Origin: Hyphomonadaceae bacterium JAD_PAG50586_4
GTDB taxonomy: Bacteria > Pseudomonadota > Alphaproteobacteria > Caulobacterales > Aquidulcibacteraceae
Assembly: GCA_023242925.1 (NCBI GenBank)
Contig: CP096134.1
Coordinates: 2,375,501 to 2,439,500, forward strand
Direction: 5' to 3'
Length of the DNA stretch: 64,000 bases
Shown here piece after piece: positions 39,189-49,289 of this stretch (positions are counted from its first letter, which is position 1; the number at the start of each line of letters is the position of its first letter). The notes beneath the pieces were generated by a model, which worked only from the letters and a program-made list of their open reading frames with translations, was not told where the DNA came from and did no database searches. A program made the position numbers and the translations under genes.

Positions 39189-39737
39189 ATGACATTGGCC
39201 GCACCCCTTGAAGGGGAAAAGACGCTTTTGGTCCTCGATGATGACGCAGCGTTTCGCACGCGTCTGGCGCGCGCCTTGGAGCAGCGCGGCTTCGAAGTAA
39301 CCGCTGTCGCCACCGTCGCTGAAGCCAGCGATGTCGCCGCGAAGACGCCGCCTGCCTACGCCGTGCTTGATCTGCGTCTCGAAGACGGCTCAGGCCTCTC
39401 GGTTGTGGAAGCGCTCTCGCGTCACCGCGCCGATTGCCGTGTCGTCATACTCACCGGCTACGGCGCCATCGCCACCGCCGTCGCCGCCGTAAAGGCTGGC
39501 GCGATCGATTACCTCGCCAAGCCCGCCGATCCCGAGGACATCGTCAAAGCGTTGCTGGCGGCGCCCGACGACCGCCCTGAGCCGCCCGAAAACCCGATGT
39601 CGGCCGACCGCATCCGCTGGGAGCACATTCAGCGCGTCTACGAACTCTGCGGCCACAATGTCAGCGAGACGGCACGCCGCCTCAACATGCACCGCCGCAC
39701 GTTGCAGCGCATCCTGGCCAAACGCGCGCCGCGCTAA
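39189..39737 (+). CDS. regA: Redox response regulator RegA/PrrA/ActR
   Basis: The 182-residue partner of RegB. A receiver domain has the acidic pocket LVLDDDAAF, phospho-Asp in AVLDLRLEDGSGL, TGYGAIATAV and the Lys in YLAKP. A Pro-rich linker and a Fis-type helix-turn-helix (GHNVSETARRLNMHRRTLQR) end the protein. It should control respiratory and redox genes, with RegB sensing quinone or thiol state. Confidence 0.95.
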   Translation: MTLAAPLEGEKTLLVLDDDAAFRTRLARALEQRGFEVTAVATVAEASDVAAKTPPAYAVLDLRLEDGSGLSVVEALSRHRADCRVVILTGYGAIATAVAAVKAGAIDYLAKPADPEDIVKALLAAPDDRPEPPENPMSADRIRWEHIQRVYELCGHNVSETARRLNMHRRTLQRILAKRAPR

Positions 39738-39797
39738 GCGCTTGCATCCCGCGCTCCGCTCAGCATGATGCGGCCCCGCAACGAGAGGGGATCGATC

Positions 39798-40061
39798 ATG
39801 TGGTTTGCTGATAAATTGGGTCCGCGTCAGACACGCCCGGCGCGTCAGGACGATCCACGCCCAACGCCATTCCCGCCGCAAATCCAAGAGCAGATCAAGA
39901 TCGGCAAAGACAAGATGGCCGCGCAGGGTGGCGCGCCTCGCCCAGCCGCGCCGCAACCCGCGCCCCAAGCGGCCCGAGCGCCCGAGACGTCACGCGCCGC
40001 CGCACCGCCGCCCGCTCCCGCGCCGGAGCCCGAGAAGAAAAAGAAGAAAGGCTGGTTCTAA
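39798..40061 (+). CDS. Small Pro/Ala-rich protein with KKKKKGWF terminus
   Basis: An 87-residue product from ATG 39798 (GAGAGGGGATC upstream). A conserved-looking head (MWFADKLGPRQTRPARQDD) and QIQEQIKIGKDKM helix are followed by about 35 Pro/Ala residues and an unusual basic-aromatic end. No family is recognised. It lies just after regA on the same strand, with a stop overlapping the convergent namZ stop. Confidence 0.55.
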   Translation: MWFADKLGPRQTRPARQDDPRPTPFPPQIQEQIKIGKDKMAAQGGAPRPAAPQPAPQAARAPETSRAAAPPPAPAPEPEKKKKKGWF

Positions 40062-41263
40062 TAGAGTAGATGCTTTGCGCGTTCCGCCGCCCAGGCGTGT
40101 TCGTCTCCCAGCGTGAGCGCGTCGAGATCAGCGGGCGTGGCGTTTGAATCGTCCACCCATTCGCGCAACAGCGGCGAACCATTGATCACATCGATCGGCA
40201 ATTTGCCGAACGCGTATTCGTACGGAAAATCGCGCCAGAGATCGTAGCTCGGATAGAGATTGCGGATCGCCTTGAACGCGAGCGCCTGTACGCGCCATGG
40301 CTTGAAGGCGTTGTGGTCATAGTGCGCCGAATCTTCGGTATGTATCTGCACGCCGCTGCAGAGCTGCTTCACATGCTTGTGGAAGGTCGGCTCAAAAAAA
40401 CACTCGCGCAGCACGCAGCCCTTCAGCCAATCCGGCGCCAGCTTGCGCATCTGTTCAATTACCAAACGCCCATCGATGTCCGGCGCGCCGAAGATTTCCA
40501 ACGGCCGCGTCGTGCCGCGACCTTCTGAAAGCGTCGCGCCTTCCAGCATCACCGTGCCCGCATAGGCGCGCGCCATCCAAAGGTTCGGCGCATTCGGCGA
40601 AGGGTTCACCCATGTGCGCTCACCGATCGGCCAACCGAAGCCGGGCGCAGCGTCCGGCTTGTAGCCCTCCATCTCGATCACGCGGTAGGGCACATTGAGC
40701 TTGAAGTGCTCAATGAACCAGAAGCCCAACTCGCCAAGCGTCAGGCCGTGGCGCATCGGCATCGGCCCCGCACCCACAAAGCTTTCCCAGCCTGGCCGCA
40801 GCGTGAGCCCTTCAATCGGCCGCCCCGCCGGATTTGGGCGATCCAACACCCACACTTCCTTGCCGTGTTCGGCGGCCGCTTCGAGCATATAGAGCAGCGT
40901 CGTGATGAAGGTGTAGATGCGGCAGCCGAGATCCTGCAGATCGATCAGCACAACATCGAACGTCGACATCATCTGGCCTGACGGGCGGCGCACGTCGCCA
41001 TAAAGCGAGAACACCGGCACGCCGTGCAACGGATCGGTATAATCCGCACTCTCGACCATATTGTCCTGTTTCTCACCGCGCATACCGTGCTGGGGCCCGA
41101 ACGCCGCCGTCACCCGCACATCGCCCAGCGCCATCAACGCGTCGAGCGAATGGGTGAGATCGCGCGTCACCGCCGCCGGATGCGCCACCAGCGCCACGCG
41201 CTTGCCCGCAAGGGGCGCGCGCAAATTCGCATCTTCCAGCAGGCGATCGATGCCAAACTTCAT
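40058..41263 (-). CDS. namZ: DUF1343 exo-beta-N-acetylmuramidase NamZ family
   Basis: NamZ releases MurNAc from the non-reducing end of peptidoglycan chains in cell-wall recycling. The 401-residue product matches DUF1343: KRVALVAHPAAVTRD, FGPQHGMRGEKQDNM, VLIDLQDLGCRIYTFITTL, VLDRPNPAGR and EGRGTTRPLEIFGAP. No signal peptide is visible, so it may act in the cytoplasm on imported material or be exported differently. It overlaps the upstream small gene by four bases, ending a three-gene leftward operon. Confidence 0.9.
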   Translation of the reverse strand: MKFGIDRLLEDANLRAPLAGKRVALVAHPAAVTRDLTHSLDALMALGDVRVTAAFGPQHGMRGEKQDNMVESADYTDPLHGVPVFSLYGDVRRPSGQMMSTFDVVLIDLQDLGCRIYTFITTLLYMLEAAAEHGKEVWVLDRPNPAGRPIEGLTLRPGWESFVGAGPMPMRHGLTLGELGFWFIEHFKLNVPYRVIEMEGYKPDAAPGFGWPIGERTWVNPSPNAPNLWMARAYAGTVMLEGATLSEGRGTTRPLEIFGAPDIDGRLVIEQMRKLAPDWLKGCVLRECFFEPTFHKHVKQLCSGVQIHTEDSAHYDHNAFKPWRVQALAFKAIRNLYPSYDLWRDFPYEYAFGKLPIDVINGSPLLREWVDDSNATPADLDALTLGDEHAWAAERAKHLLY

Positions 41264-41685
41264 TGCGCGACGTCCCCTTGGATCAAGCCTTGATAATACG
41301 GCCACAGATTCTCACTGGGTCCCGACGTCAACCGCAATTGCACGCGACCCCACGGCCAGAAAATCTTGCCGCTGCTCGCTTTGAGACCGGGAAATGTCTC
41401 GCCGCGCCACGTCACCAGGCCCCACTGGGCGCCGTGATTGATCCTGAATACTTCACCGACATACGAGCCGAACATTTTGGAGAATTCTCCAACGCGTTCG
41501 ATAGAAGGCGCCGCGCGCGCGCGATCTTCATCGAGATGCGCAAACATCGGTTCTAGCAATTGAATGCTGCTATCGGTGCCGTCGAGATCGACATGGTGGT
41601 GCTGGACCGCAAACCGAACCGTATCGTTGGCGTAGCCCTGCGCGACTTTGCGGATCGCGTCATCGACCTGAAAGCTAATCGTCAT
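41260..41685 (-). CDS. Uncharacterised 141-residue protein coupled to namZ
   Basis: ATG 41685 follows GAGGTGGGCA. The product is soluble and shows no motif I recognise: MTISFQVDDAIRKVAQGYAN, HHHVDLDGTDSSIQ and a Trp-rich end (AQWGLVTWRGETFPG; GKIFWPWGRVQLRL). It overlaps the upstream DOMON-like gene by 11 bases and namZ by four, so it is translationally coupled to both. A role in wall-fragment or sugar handling is only guilt by association. Confidence 0.7.
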   Translation of the reverse strand: MTISFQVDDAIRKVAQGYANDTVRFAVQHHHVDLDGTDSSIQLLEPMFAHLDEDRARAAPSIERVGEFSKMFGSYVGEVFRINHGAQWGLVTWRGETFPGLKASSGKIFWPWGRVQLRLTSGPSENLWPYYQGLIQGDVAQ

Positions 41686-42220
41686 TGCCCACCTCGCTCG
41701 CCGGCGCTTCAATCGCAAAGCTGTCCGCGTGATGAAAATCTGGTTTACCGGCCGCGTGCCGCACTGACCAATAGGATTTCGCGCCGTCCGCTTGCTCAAT
41801 CACGGCCGTCACCGCCAGGCGCGCACCCGCACTCAATACCGACGCCTCAACCGCGACGCGCAACTCAAACACGTCATCAGTCGCCGACATCTCAATCACC
41901 GGCGCCTCCATCGCGAGTTCACGCATCCCCGCGCGATAGCCATCGAACGCGTACGCCGCCCATTGTGAAGATGGGGCGAAATTGAACTCGCAATAGGCTT
42001 CGCCATCGGCCCGTTTGGCGAACAACTCAAAGCATGTGGTCGCCCAGAGCCCGTCCGTTCGCTCCGGCTCGGCATGGGCCGTTACAAGCAGGTCCGGCGT
42101 GCTGCCCTGTGCGCGATAAACCAATTCCAGCCGCTCCGGCCCCGCACGCATGATCTCCACCTCGATCGCCGCAATAGCGTCGGGCCGGAAATCAGGATGA
42201 GGCGTCAGAGCCAATCGCAT
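41675..42220 (-). CDS. DOMON-like domain protein
   Basis: A 181-residue protein of the alphaproteobacterial DOMON-like family: LELVYRAQG, DGLWATTCFELFAKRADGE, YCEFNFAPSSQWAAYAFDGY, then ELRVAVEASVL and YWSVRHAAGKPDFHHADSF. The beta-sandwich resembles carbohydrate/heme-binding DOMON modules. No signal peptide is visible, so it is probably cytoplasmic. First gene of the unit with the 141-residue protein and namZ. Confidence 0.82.
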   Translation of the reverse strand: MRLALTPHPDFRPDAIAAIEVEIMRAGPERLELVYRAQGSTPDLLVTAHAEPERTDGLWATTCFELFAKRADGEAYCEFNFAPSSQWAAYAFDGYRAGMRELAMEAPVIEMSATDDVFELRVAVEASVLSAGARLAVTAVIEQADGAKSYWSVRHAAGKPDFHHADSFAIEAPASEVGNDD

Positions 42221-42482
42221 CGCCCTCTTCCTGTACCAACGAGCCTTAACAATCGCGAAAATCTTTCACTCTGCTCGCTTTGGACGCGCCCGCTTGACGA
42301 CAGCCCGCCCGCGCCGTTAGCAACGCGCGCCCATGTCGCGTCGCCCGACCTTCGCCCAGCTTTATTACCGCTCGCACCCTTAAGCGAGCGGCGCGCCTCT
42401 GCACGACCGCCCGAAATGGCCGGTACGCGCCCTCGACAAGAGACGGTCCCGGCCTCCAATACATCTCCAGGAGCCAACCCCC

Positions 42483-43742
42483 GTGACCGCCGACTATGCC
42501 AATCTGAAATCCGCCTTCCTGCGCAGCGCCACCGCGCGCGGGCAGTTTCACCAATGCACCGATCTTGAGGGTTTGGACAAAGCCGCCGCCAAGGGCGTGA
42601 CCGGCTATATCGGTTTCGACATGACCGCGCCCTCGCTGCACGTCGGCAATCTCACTCAGATCATGTACCTGCGCCGCCTGCAGCAGGCCGGCGGCAAGCC
42701 GATCGTGCTGCTCGGCGGCGGCACCACGCGCGTGGGCGATCCTTCTGGTAAAGACGAGATGCGCCAGATGCTCAGCGAAGAGCAGATCGTCAAAAACACC
42801 AACTCGATCCGCGGCACGTTCGAGAAGTTTCTGACCTTCGGCAGCGCCAAGAGCGACGCGATCTTGGTCGACAATTCCGAATGGCTGATGCCGCTCAATT
42901 ACCTCGACTTCCTGCGCACGGTCGGCCGCCACATGAGCGTCAACCGCATGCTCTCGATGGATAGCGTAAAGCTGCGCCTCGAACGCGAGCAGCCGATGAG
43001 CTTCATCGAATTCAATTACATGATCCTGCAGGCCTACGACTTCGTGGAGCTAAAGAAGCGCTACAATTGCGAGCTGCAGATGGGCGGCTCCGATCAATGG
43101 GGCAACATCATCAATGGCGTCGAACTCGGCCGCCGCATGGAGAGCTTTGAGCTCTTCGGTCTGACCCAGCCGCTTATCACCACCGCGAGCGGCGCCAAAA
43201 TGGGCAAGACCGCGCAAGGCGCCGTCTGGCTCAATTCCGATATGGTCAGCCCTTACGAATATTGGCAATTCTGGCGCAACGCCGAAGACGCCGATGTCGG
43301 CCGCTTCTTGAAGATTTTCACCGATTTGCCGCTTGAAGAAATCGCACGCCTCGAAGCGTTGCAAGGCGCCGAGATCAACGACGCCAAAAAGGTGCTCGCA
43401 ACTGAAGCGACGGCGCTACTTCACGGCCGCGAGGAAGCAACGAAGGCCGAACAAGCCGCGCACGACACCTTTGTGAAGGGCGTCACCTCGGAAAATCTGC
43501 CGACCTTCAACGTGACCAACGAAGAGCTGTCGCAAGGCATGCGCATCGGGGCCGCTTTCCAGCGCGCCGAGCTCGTCGCCTCCAACGGCGAAGCCAAGCG
43601 CCACATCGCCGCTGGCGCATTGCGCCTAAACGATCAGCCTGTGGCTGACGATACGGCGACCATCACCGGCGCCGACCTGGTCGATGGCGCAATCAAGCTA
43701 TCACTCGGCAAGAAAAAGCACGCGCTGTTGCGCGTGGGCTGA
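42483..43742 (+). CDS. tyrS: Tyrosyl-tRNA synthetase
   Basis: Charges tRNA-Tyr. The 419-residue enzyme starts at GTG 42483 (CAGGAG upstream). The HIGH motif appears as PSLHVGN, tyrosine-binding residues in [15 protein letters not shown], and KMSKS as [10 protein letters not shown]-terminal S4 RNA-binding domain ([20 protein letters not shown]) is present. Its stop abuts the convergent YhdP-like gene. Confidence 0.97.
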   Translation: MTADYANLKSAFLRSATARGQFHQCTDLEGLDKAAAKGVTGYIGFDMTAPSLHVGNLTQIMYLRRLQQAGGKPIVLLGGGTTRVGDPSGKDEMRQMLSEEQIVKNTNSIRGTFEKFLTFGSAKSDAILVDNSEWLMPLNYLDFLRTVGRHMSVNRMLSMDSVKLRLEREQPMSFIEFNYMILQAYDFVELKKRYNCELQMGGSDQWGNIINGVELGRRMESFELFGLTQPLITTASGAKMGKTAQGAVWLNSDMVSPYEYWQFWRNAEDADVGRFLKIFTDLPLEEIARLEALQGAEINDAKKVLATEATALLHGREEATKAEQAAHDTFVKGVTSENLPTFNVTNEELSQGMRIGAAFQRAELVASNGEAKRHIAAGALRLNDQPVADDTATITGADLVDGAIKLSLGKKKHALLRVG

Positions 43743-46700
43743 TCACGGCAGCGACGCCGTCTCGCTTGCAGGGGCCGGTTGCGTATTTTGCGTGACAGGC
43801 GCTGGCGTTTCTGACGGTGGCGCAGCGACCGGCGGCGGCGCTTCAACTTCAGGCGGCGAATCCGGCGTGAACGAATGTCCGCCGCCCGTATCGCGCGGCG
43901 TCACCGGCTCAAAGATACGGCGCAGAATGCCCGGCGTCAGCGCCGACACTGGGTTCACGCCAACGCGCGGCTGCGCGGCGGGGCCGTTGATCGAATAGGT
44001 CATGCCGAACACGCCTTCGCCCCGGCGCGACACCAGCAGATCGCCGATCACCGGAATTTCGCCGAGTATCGACAAATTGAGCATCGGCGACGGCGCCACC
44101 ACGCCATCTATGTCGAGATCATCGCGCTCGAGATTATAAGCGCCAGCGCCCGTGAGCCCCATCGACGGTCCCGTCATGCGGCCCTCTGTGAAGGTGATGC
44201 GTTCGTTGGCGTAGACCATCTGCGCTTCCATCACGCTAAAGCCGATGCCGTCGCCGTTGAGTGTATCGACCAAGCCGGTCAGCGAGCCCGCCGATGAGAG
44301 CAGACGCGCCATTGCGGGCAGGCGCACGACTTGGAAATCGTGCATCTCAACACTGAACCGCGCCTGGCTCGGCGGGCCCGTGCGCCAATCGCCGTCTGCG
44401 GAGGCCGTGCCGCCGATGATATTGTCCGCGCCCGTCAGCGCCGCGACCGCGAAGCCGGCGTCATCCGAGCGGAGACGGATGCGCCCTTGCGGTTCGCCTG
44501 GACGGGGACCCAGGCCCAACGAGAACGCACGATTGCTGGGCGAACGGCCTTCTGCAGTGAGCATTTGCAACGCGCCGCGATGGGTCGCGACCTGCACGCG
44601 CGCGTTGCTGAGCGTCGCATCGCCGCGCATTTTCAAGCGATCGACAATGATGCTGGCGCGGACCGGCGGCTCTGGCGCTGCGGCTGGCGTCGCGGCCGTG
44701 CGTTGTGCGCGCGCCTCGGGCGCATCGCCATCGCCATCCATGAAGGGTGCGGCGTCAAACAAGGCGCCGCGTACATTGACGTCGAGCCCGCCATCCTGGG
44801 CGCGCACGGCATTGAGCCGCGCATCCGAGCGTCCCTCAATCGTCAAGCGCGAAAGATCAACTTCAGCGATCTGGTTGTCGCGCGTCAGCCGCACACGGCC
44901 CTGCGCCAGGAGCCCCGCGCCGCGCGCGTCGAGGTTGTTAAATATCAGGCCGCCGTCGCTTTGGCGCTGGACGACAAAACGCGCCGACGCGGCTTGGCCG
45001 GCCCGCTTGGTCCAGAATTGCCAAGGAGATTCGACCGCCGCCTGCGTGAGATTGAGCTCGATCTGGGCTTGATCGACATCGAAGCCGCGGCCCTCACCGG
45101 TCACCGTCACGCCGATGCGTCCTTGCGCGTATTGCGCCACCGGATATCCCAGACGTTCCAAATCATTCGCGTCGAAATTGCCGGAGATTTGATATTCGGA
45201 CGAGGCGCGGCCTTGGCGGTTTAGATACTCCGTCCAACGCACTTGCTCGATCAACGATGAGCCCGCGCGGATTGGGCCGCTCACAGTAATCGCGCGCTGA
45301 TCGCCACGGATTTGCAATTGGCCGTGACTGAGCGCCATCCGCCGCGTCGTCATGGCGCCAGCGAAATCGCGGATCTGACCATCGACCGTAAAGCGCCATT
45401 GCTCGAACGGCACTTCCGCCAACATCGGCCGTTGCAGCCGCAAATTTACGCTGGCCCGGCCAGTCGCGCTCGCAGCATCGATCGGCAAACGCTCGCCAAG
45501 CGCAATCGGCTCTTGATTCAAGATTTCCAAAACCCGGCGCGCTTCGCCTTCGGCGCGCGCCGAAATCGTCGCCATCGCGCCGCGCGGTTTGAATTGCGGA
45601 ATCTCGACCACGCCGTTGGTGACCACCAGACCGTTGATGCGCGCTTCCGGAACATTCATGTCGAAGCGATTGCCGCGCAGCACACCCGATCCGCGCGCGT
45701 TCGTCACCGAGGACATTGTCGATAGGAATTGCAGCTCCGCGTCAGACACGTTGAAGCGCACATCGACGGCTTCGTTGCGGAACTGCGCCGCCGCCAGATC
45801 CGAAGGCCGAATGTCGAGTTGAGCGACGGTGTCCGTTACCCGACCGCCTCTTACCGAGCGCGACAGCCACGAGCGCGCGCTCTCGCCCAATCCCATCGGC
45901 CACACTTGCGTGACGACGCGCGCATCAAGCGCACCCTCAACCGTCGCCTGCAGTTCAACGCCTGGTCGAACGCGTCGGTTTTCACCTTCACCGGCCTCGG
46001 CCCAATAGAGGCGGCCCGTGCCATCGATGACCGCTTCGCCGGTTTCGGCGTGCAGGCGCGTGAAACGGATCGAACGTGCAGAGCCGGAAATCTCGCCCTG
46101 CGCCTGCACATTACGGAACGCAATCGGCTCTTCAAACGTGCCGGGCACGTCCAATGTCAACGATGGTAGCGAGACGTTGAAGGGCGCTTGCTGATCGGAC
46201 GCGGCGCGAAAATCGCCGACACGTCGCGCAACCGGATTTCGCCGCCGACGCGCGTGCGCGCGCCATTGAGCGCGAGCTGATCGATGATGAGTTCGTCGCT
46301 GTCGATGTCGTAGCGCCCGCGCAGCGACCCGCCAGCGAGATCAAAACGGCCGCCGCCCATGTCAGCCTGTCCGCGCCCGATCGTGGCCTCGCCTTCAAAG
46401 CGGTTCACGCCCGTGCGACGATCGAGCCCGATTGATATCTGCGTCGTGAGCGGCGCGTTGAGGCCTGAAAACGGACCAAGTGCGGCCTCCGAGAACACCG
46501 CGCGCGGATAAACGTTCTCGGCGCCGAACTCGATCACCGCGCTTTGGAAACGCGTATCCGTGGTGACGCGGAAATTCGCGGGCGCGGCGCCTTGATCGCC
46601 TTCGAGCCGCGCGTCAGCGCTGAGTTCAAGCGTGCGGCCGCGACGCGCAAGTTCAAGATTGGCGCCTTGTGCGGTCCAACGCCCGCCGCCTGCATCGTCG

Positions 46701-47278
46701 ACCACGACGAGATTGGCGTTGTGAACCGAAAGCCCGCGCAAGCCGCCACCCGCGCCGACAGGACGAAAGGTCGCCTCCAGGCCATCGAGCATCCGCCCGA
46801 CACGCTCTTCCAAAGTCTCACCCAGAGGCGGCGGCGGAATGATGATGTCGGCCGGCGTGCCTTCCGGCCCAAAAGCGATGTGCACGGCGCCGTTCAGTTT
46901 GCGCGCAATACTGAGTTCGCCGCCGTCGAAATCGGCGCGGGCCAATTGTACGCGCCCGATCAGGAGCGGCAGCACGGCCAGTTCAAGACGCGCTTCATCG
47001 GAACGCGAGAGCACGCCGCCGCGACCGTCTTCGATGGTGATGCCAATGGCGCGGATTTCGAGGCCGCCGCGCGCGCTCAAGCCAAGCTCCGCCCGCTCCA
47101 GCCCGACGGGCCGGCCCGAGCGCGCTGCGCTCAGTTCGGACTGAACCTGTTGCCGAATGAAGCCGAGATCGATCGGGCCTTGTGAGAGCCGCCACCAAGC
47201 GATCCCCACGCCGATCGCGAGAGCCGCGACCAGGCCGAGCAAAATCTCGACAGCAATCAGCGTCGAGCGGCGTATCAT
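43743..47278 (-). CDS. AsmA/YhdP-like protein, DUF3971 (frame break near 46187)
   Basis: A very large envelope protein with one N-terminal span (STLIAVEILLGLVAALAIGV) and a long repetitive beta-rich periplasmic body. The family (YhdP, TamB, YdbH) forms bridges thought to carry phospholipids to the outer membrane. DUF3971/AsmA C-terminal features include GTASADGDWRTGPPSQ, GPSMGLTGAGAYNLERDDLD and YSINGPAAQPRVGVNPVSAL, followed by a Pro/Ala tail. The first about 370 residues and the last 800 are in different frames; one base missing near 46187 joins RPISK to APFNVSLPSLTLDV. Corrected length is about 1,178. ATG 47278 (GGAG upstream) is preferred to GTG 47284. Confidence 0.87.
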
Positions 47279-47395
47279 CGCCACATCTCCGACGCCCCTC
47301 GAGCGTATCTAGCGCGGTACGCCGCGTTGACGCAAAGCACGTTTCCATCACCGTTGCAGCAGGCAACGGCGGCGCTGAACGCCCGGAGACTTGCG

Positions 47396-47866
47396 ATGGC
47401 GAAGGAACTCAAACCCGGCGATCCCGCGCCCCCATTTGATATGCCGACGGCCGGGGGCGGGCGCGTCAGCTTGGCTGGCCTCAAGGGCAAGCGCGTCGTC
47501 CTCTATTTTTATCCAAAAGACGACACACCGGGTTGTACCCAAGAAGCACTAAGCTTCACTGAAAAGGCGAAGGCTTTCGCAGCTGCGAAGACCGAGGTCA
47601 TTGGCGTATCCCGAGATACAGTCGCCAAGCATGACAAGTTCGCGGCTAAACATGGGCTGGGCGTCACCCTGGCCTCGGACGAGGACGGAGCGACGACGGA
47701 AGCCTATGGGGTCTGGGGCGAGAAGACGCTCTATGGCCGCAAGTTCATGGGTATCGAGCGCGCCACCTTCCTGATCGACCCAAAGGGCAAGATCGCGAAG
47801 GTCTGGCGCAAGGTTCGAGTGTCAGGGCATGTGGAAGACGTCTTGAAAGAAGTTAAGGCTGGCTGA
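47396..47866 (+). CDS. bcp: Thiol peroxidase Bcp/PrxQ family, apparent 1-Cys form
   Basis: A peroxiredoxin that reduces hydroperoxides. The 156 residues start at ATG 47396; an upstream in-frame TTG is unlikely. The peroxidatic Cys is in YFYPKDDTPGCTQEALSF; the second Cys five residues later, present in E. coli Bcp, is replaced (CTQEAL), and no other Cys is obvious. It therefore looks like a 1-Cys Bcp needing an external thiol. RATFLIDPKGKIAKVWRKV is the usual C-terminal signature. Confidence 0.93.
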   Translation: MAKELKPGDPAPPFDMPTAGGGRVSLAGLKGKRVVLYFYPKDDTPGCTQEALSFTEKAKAFAAAKTEVIGVSRDTVAKHDKFAAKHGLGVTLASDEDGATTEAYGVWGEKTLYGRKFMGIERATFLIDPKGKIAKVWRKVRVSGHVEDVLKEVKAG

Positions 47867-48053
47867 CGTTTTTGCCCAAGTTTTGCGTCATTAACCGTGA
47901 ATTGGCGCGGATTTAACAGGCGCCGCGTTAAACACTCTGAAATTCCAGTAAACCCCAGCTTGGCCCTGTTGCAATTCGAGAGGGTTTCGGGTTCAGTCAA
48001 ATCTTGGTGGGGCTTACGTATACTTTGTCTCGGTTAATGGGCGGTGGCGGACC

Positions 48054-49289
48054 ATGAGCGAGTTCGGATCACGCGCTAAGGCGTTCTTCGATCGTGTATT
48101 CCCGGAGCGGCAGATTTATCACCGAAGCGGTGGGTCTGTTCGCTACGTATCTCTTTCTCCGAGCAAGCAAGCTCTCCTAGCGCTTGGCGCTGTGGGCATT
48201 GCTGGCTGGTGCGTCTACGCGACCACCAGCACCGTGCTCGATGGCGCGCAGCAATCTGCGAGCAATTCCGAGGTCGAGCGCGAACGCGCCAAATACGACC
48301 GCTGGCTAAACGAGTCGCGCGCCCAGGCCGCCGCCTCGCAAGCTCTCCTCGAAGAGCGCACCCGCCAATTCGATCGTGCAACGGCCGATTTCGAAAGCCG
48401 CCACGAAGTTCTGCGCTCGCTGCTCGAATATGCCGGCGGCGACAGCATCCAGCTTGCAGCCACCCGCCCGATCGAGCGTGACGGCGCCCGCATCATTATG
48501 GCCGCCTCGATTGACGAGGCTGAGCCGCGCCAATCCCGCGCCATAACGTCGGAGCCGTATCAGGTTACCACCGTGGGCTTCCGCGCCCGCGCCGAGAGCC
48601 TTGAGGCCGAGCAAGAGCGCACGCTCTCCGAACTGGAAGACCAAGTCGTCGAGCGCTCAGAGCACGTCCGCGGCGTCCTGCGCATGACCGGCGTGTCGAT
48701 GGCTTCGCTGACGGGCCCTGAAGCCGGCGCTGAAGTCGGCGGCCCCCTCGTCCCGCAAGATTTCGTCGCCTACTTGCGCGATAGCGGCCTCAACCCCGCT
48801 TTTGCCGAGCGCGTCACCCAAGTGGCCGCCCGCGTCACCGAGTCCCGCCGCATGGCGGACATCGCGAACTCGACCCCACTGGCCGTTCCGGTAGCCGTCG
48901 ATTCCCGCGAAACCTCAGGCTATGGGCAACGCATCGATCCGTTCACCGGCCGCCCGACCTTCCACGCCGGCTTGGACATGGCCGCGTTCGAGCGCGCGCC
49001 CGTGGTTGCGACCTCGCCGGGCACTGTTGTGTTCGCTGGAACGCGCTCCGGATATGGCTATACGGTGGAGATTGATCACGGCCACGGCTTTAAGACTCGG
49101 TACGCACATTTGCGCGATATCCAGGTCCAGCGTGGCGAGCGCGTAGCGATTGGCCAACGCGTTGGGTCGATGGGTAGCACGGGTCGCAGCACCGCCACGC
49201 ACTTGCACTATGAAGTGTGGTTCCGTGGCCGTCCTGTCGATCCGATCAACTTTCTGAGGGCAGGACGGCATGTTCACGAACAAGGGTAG
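48054..49289 (+). CDS. M23 (LytM) family peptidase, likely partner of bactofilin
   Basis: A 411-residue membrane-anchored endopeptidase. A short cytoplasmic N-terminus (with RQIYHRSGGSVRYVSLSPSK) precedes a span (ALLALGAVGIAGWCVYATT) and coiled-coil segments. The C-terminal LytM domain has complete metal-site motifs: HAGLDMA, RYAHLRD and HLHYEVWF. It should cleave peptide cross-links in peptidoglycan. The bactofilin gene starts 20 bases before its stop. Bactofilin plus M23 pairs (BacA/LmdC of Hyphomonas) shape stalks and buds; assignment to that pair is by context. Confidence 0.92.
   Translation: MSEFGSRAKAFFDRVFPERQIYHRSGGSVRYVSLSPSKQALLALGAVGIAGWCVYATTSTVLDGAQQSASNSEVERERAKYDRWLNESRAQAAASQALLEERTRQFDRATADFESRHEVLRSLLEYAGGDSIQLAATRPIERDGARIIMAASIDEAEPRQSRAITSEPYQVTTVGFRARAESLEAEQERTLSELEDQVVERSEHVRGVLRMTGVSMASLTGPEAGAEVGGPLVPQDFVAYLRDSGLNPAFAERVTQVAARVTESRRMADIANSTPLAVPVAVDSRETSGYGQRIDPFTGRPTFHAGLDMAAFERAPVVATSPGTVVFAGTRSGYGYTVEIDHGHGFKTRYAHLRDIQVQRGERVAIGQRVGSMGSTGRSTATHLHYEVWFRGRPVDPINFLRAGRHVHEQG

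Noticed and set aside
47885-47940. TTAA-containing motifs resembling CtrA boxes upstream of the M23 peptidase gene
   Set aside because: Two TTAAC half-sites occur, but not at the seven-base spacing of the TTAA-N7-TTAA consensus.
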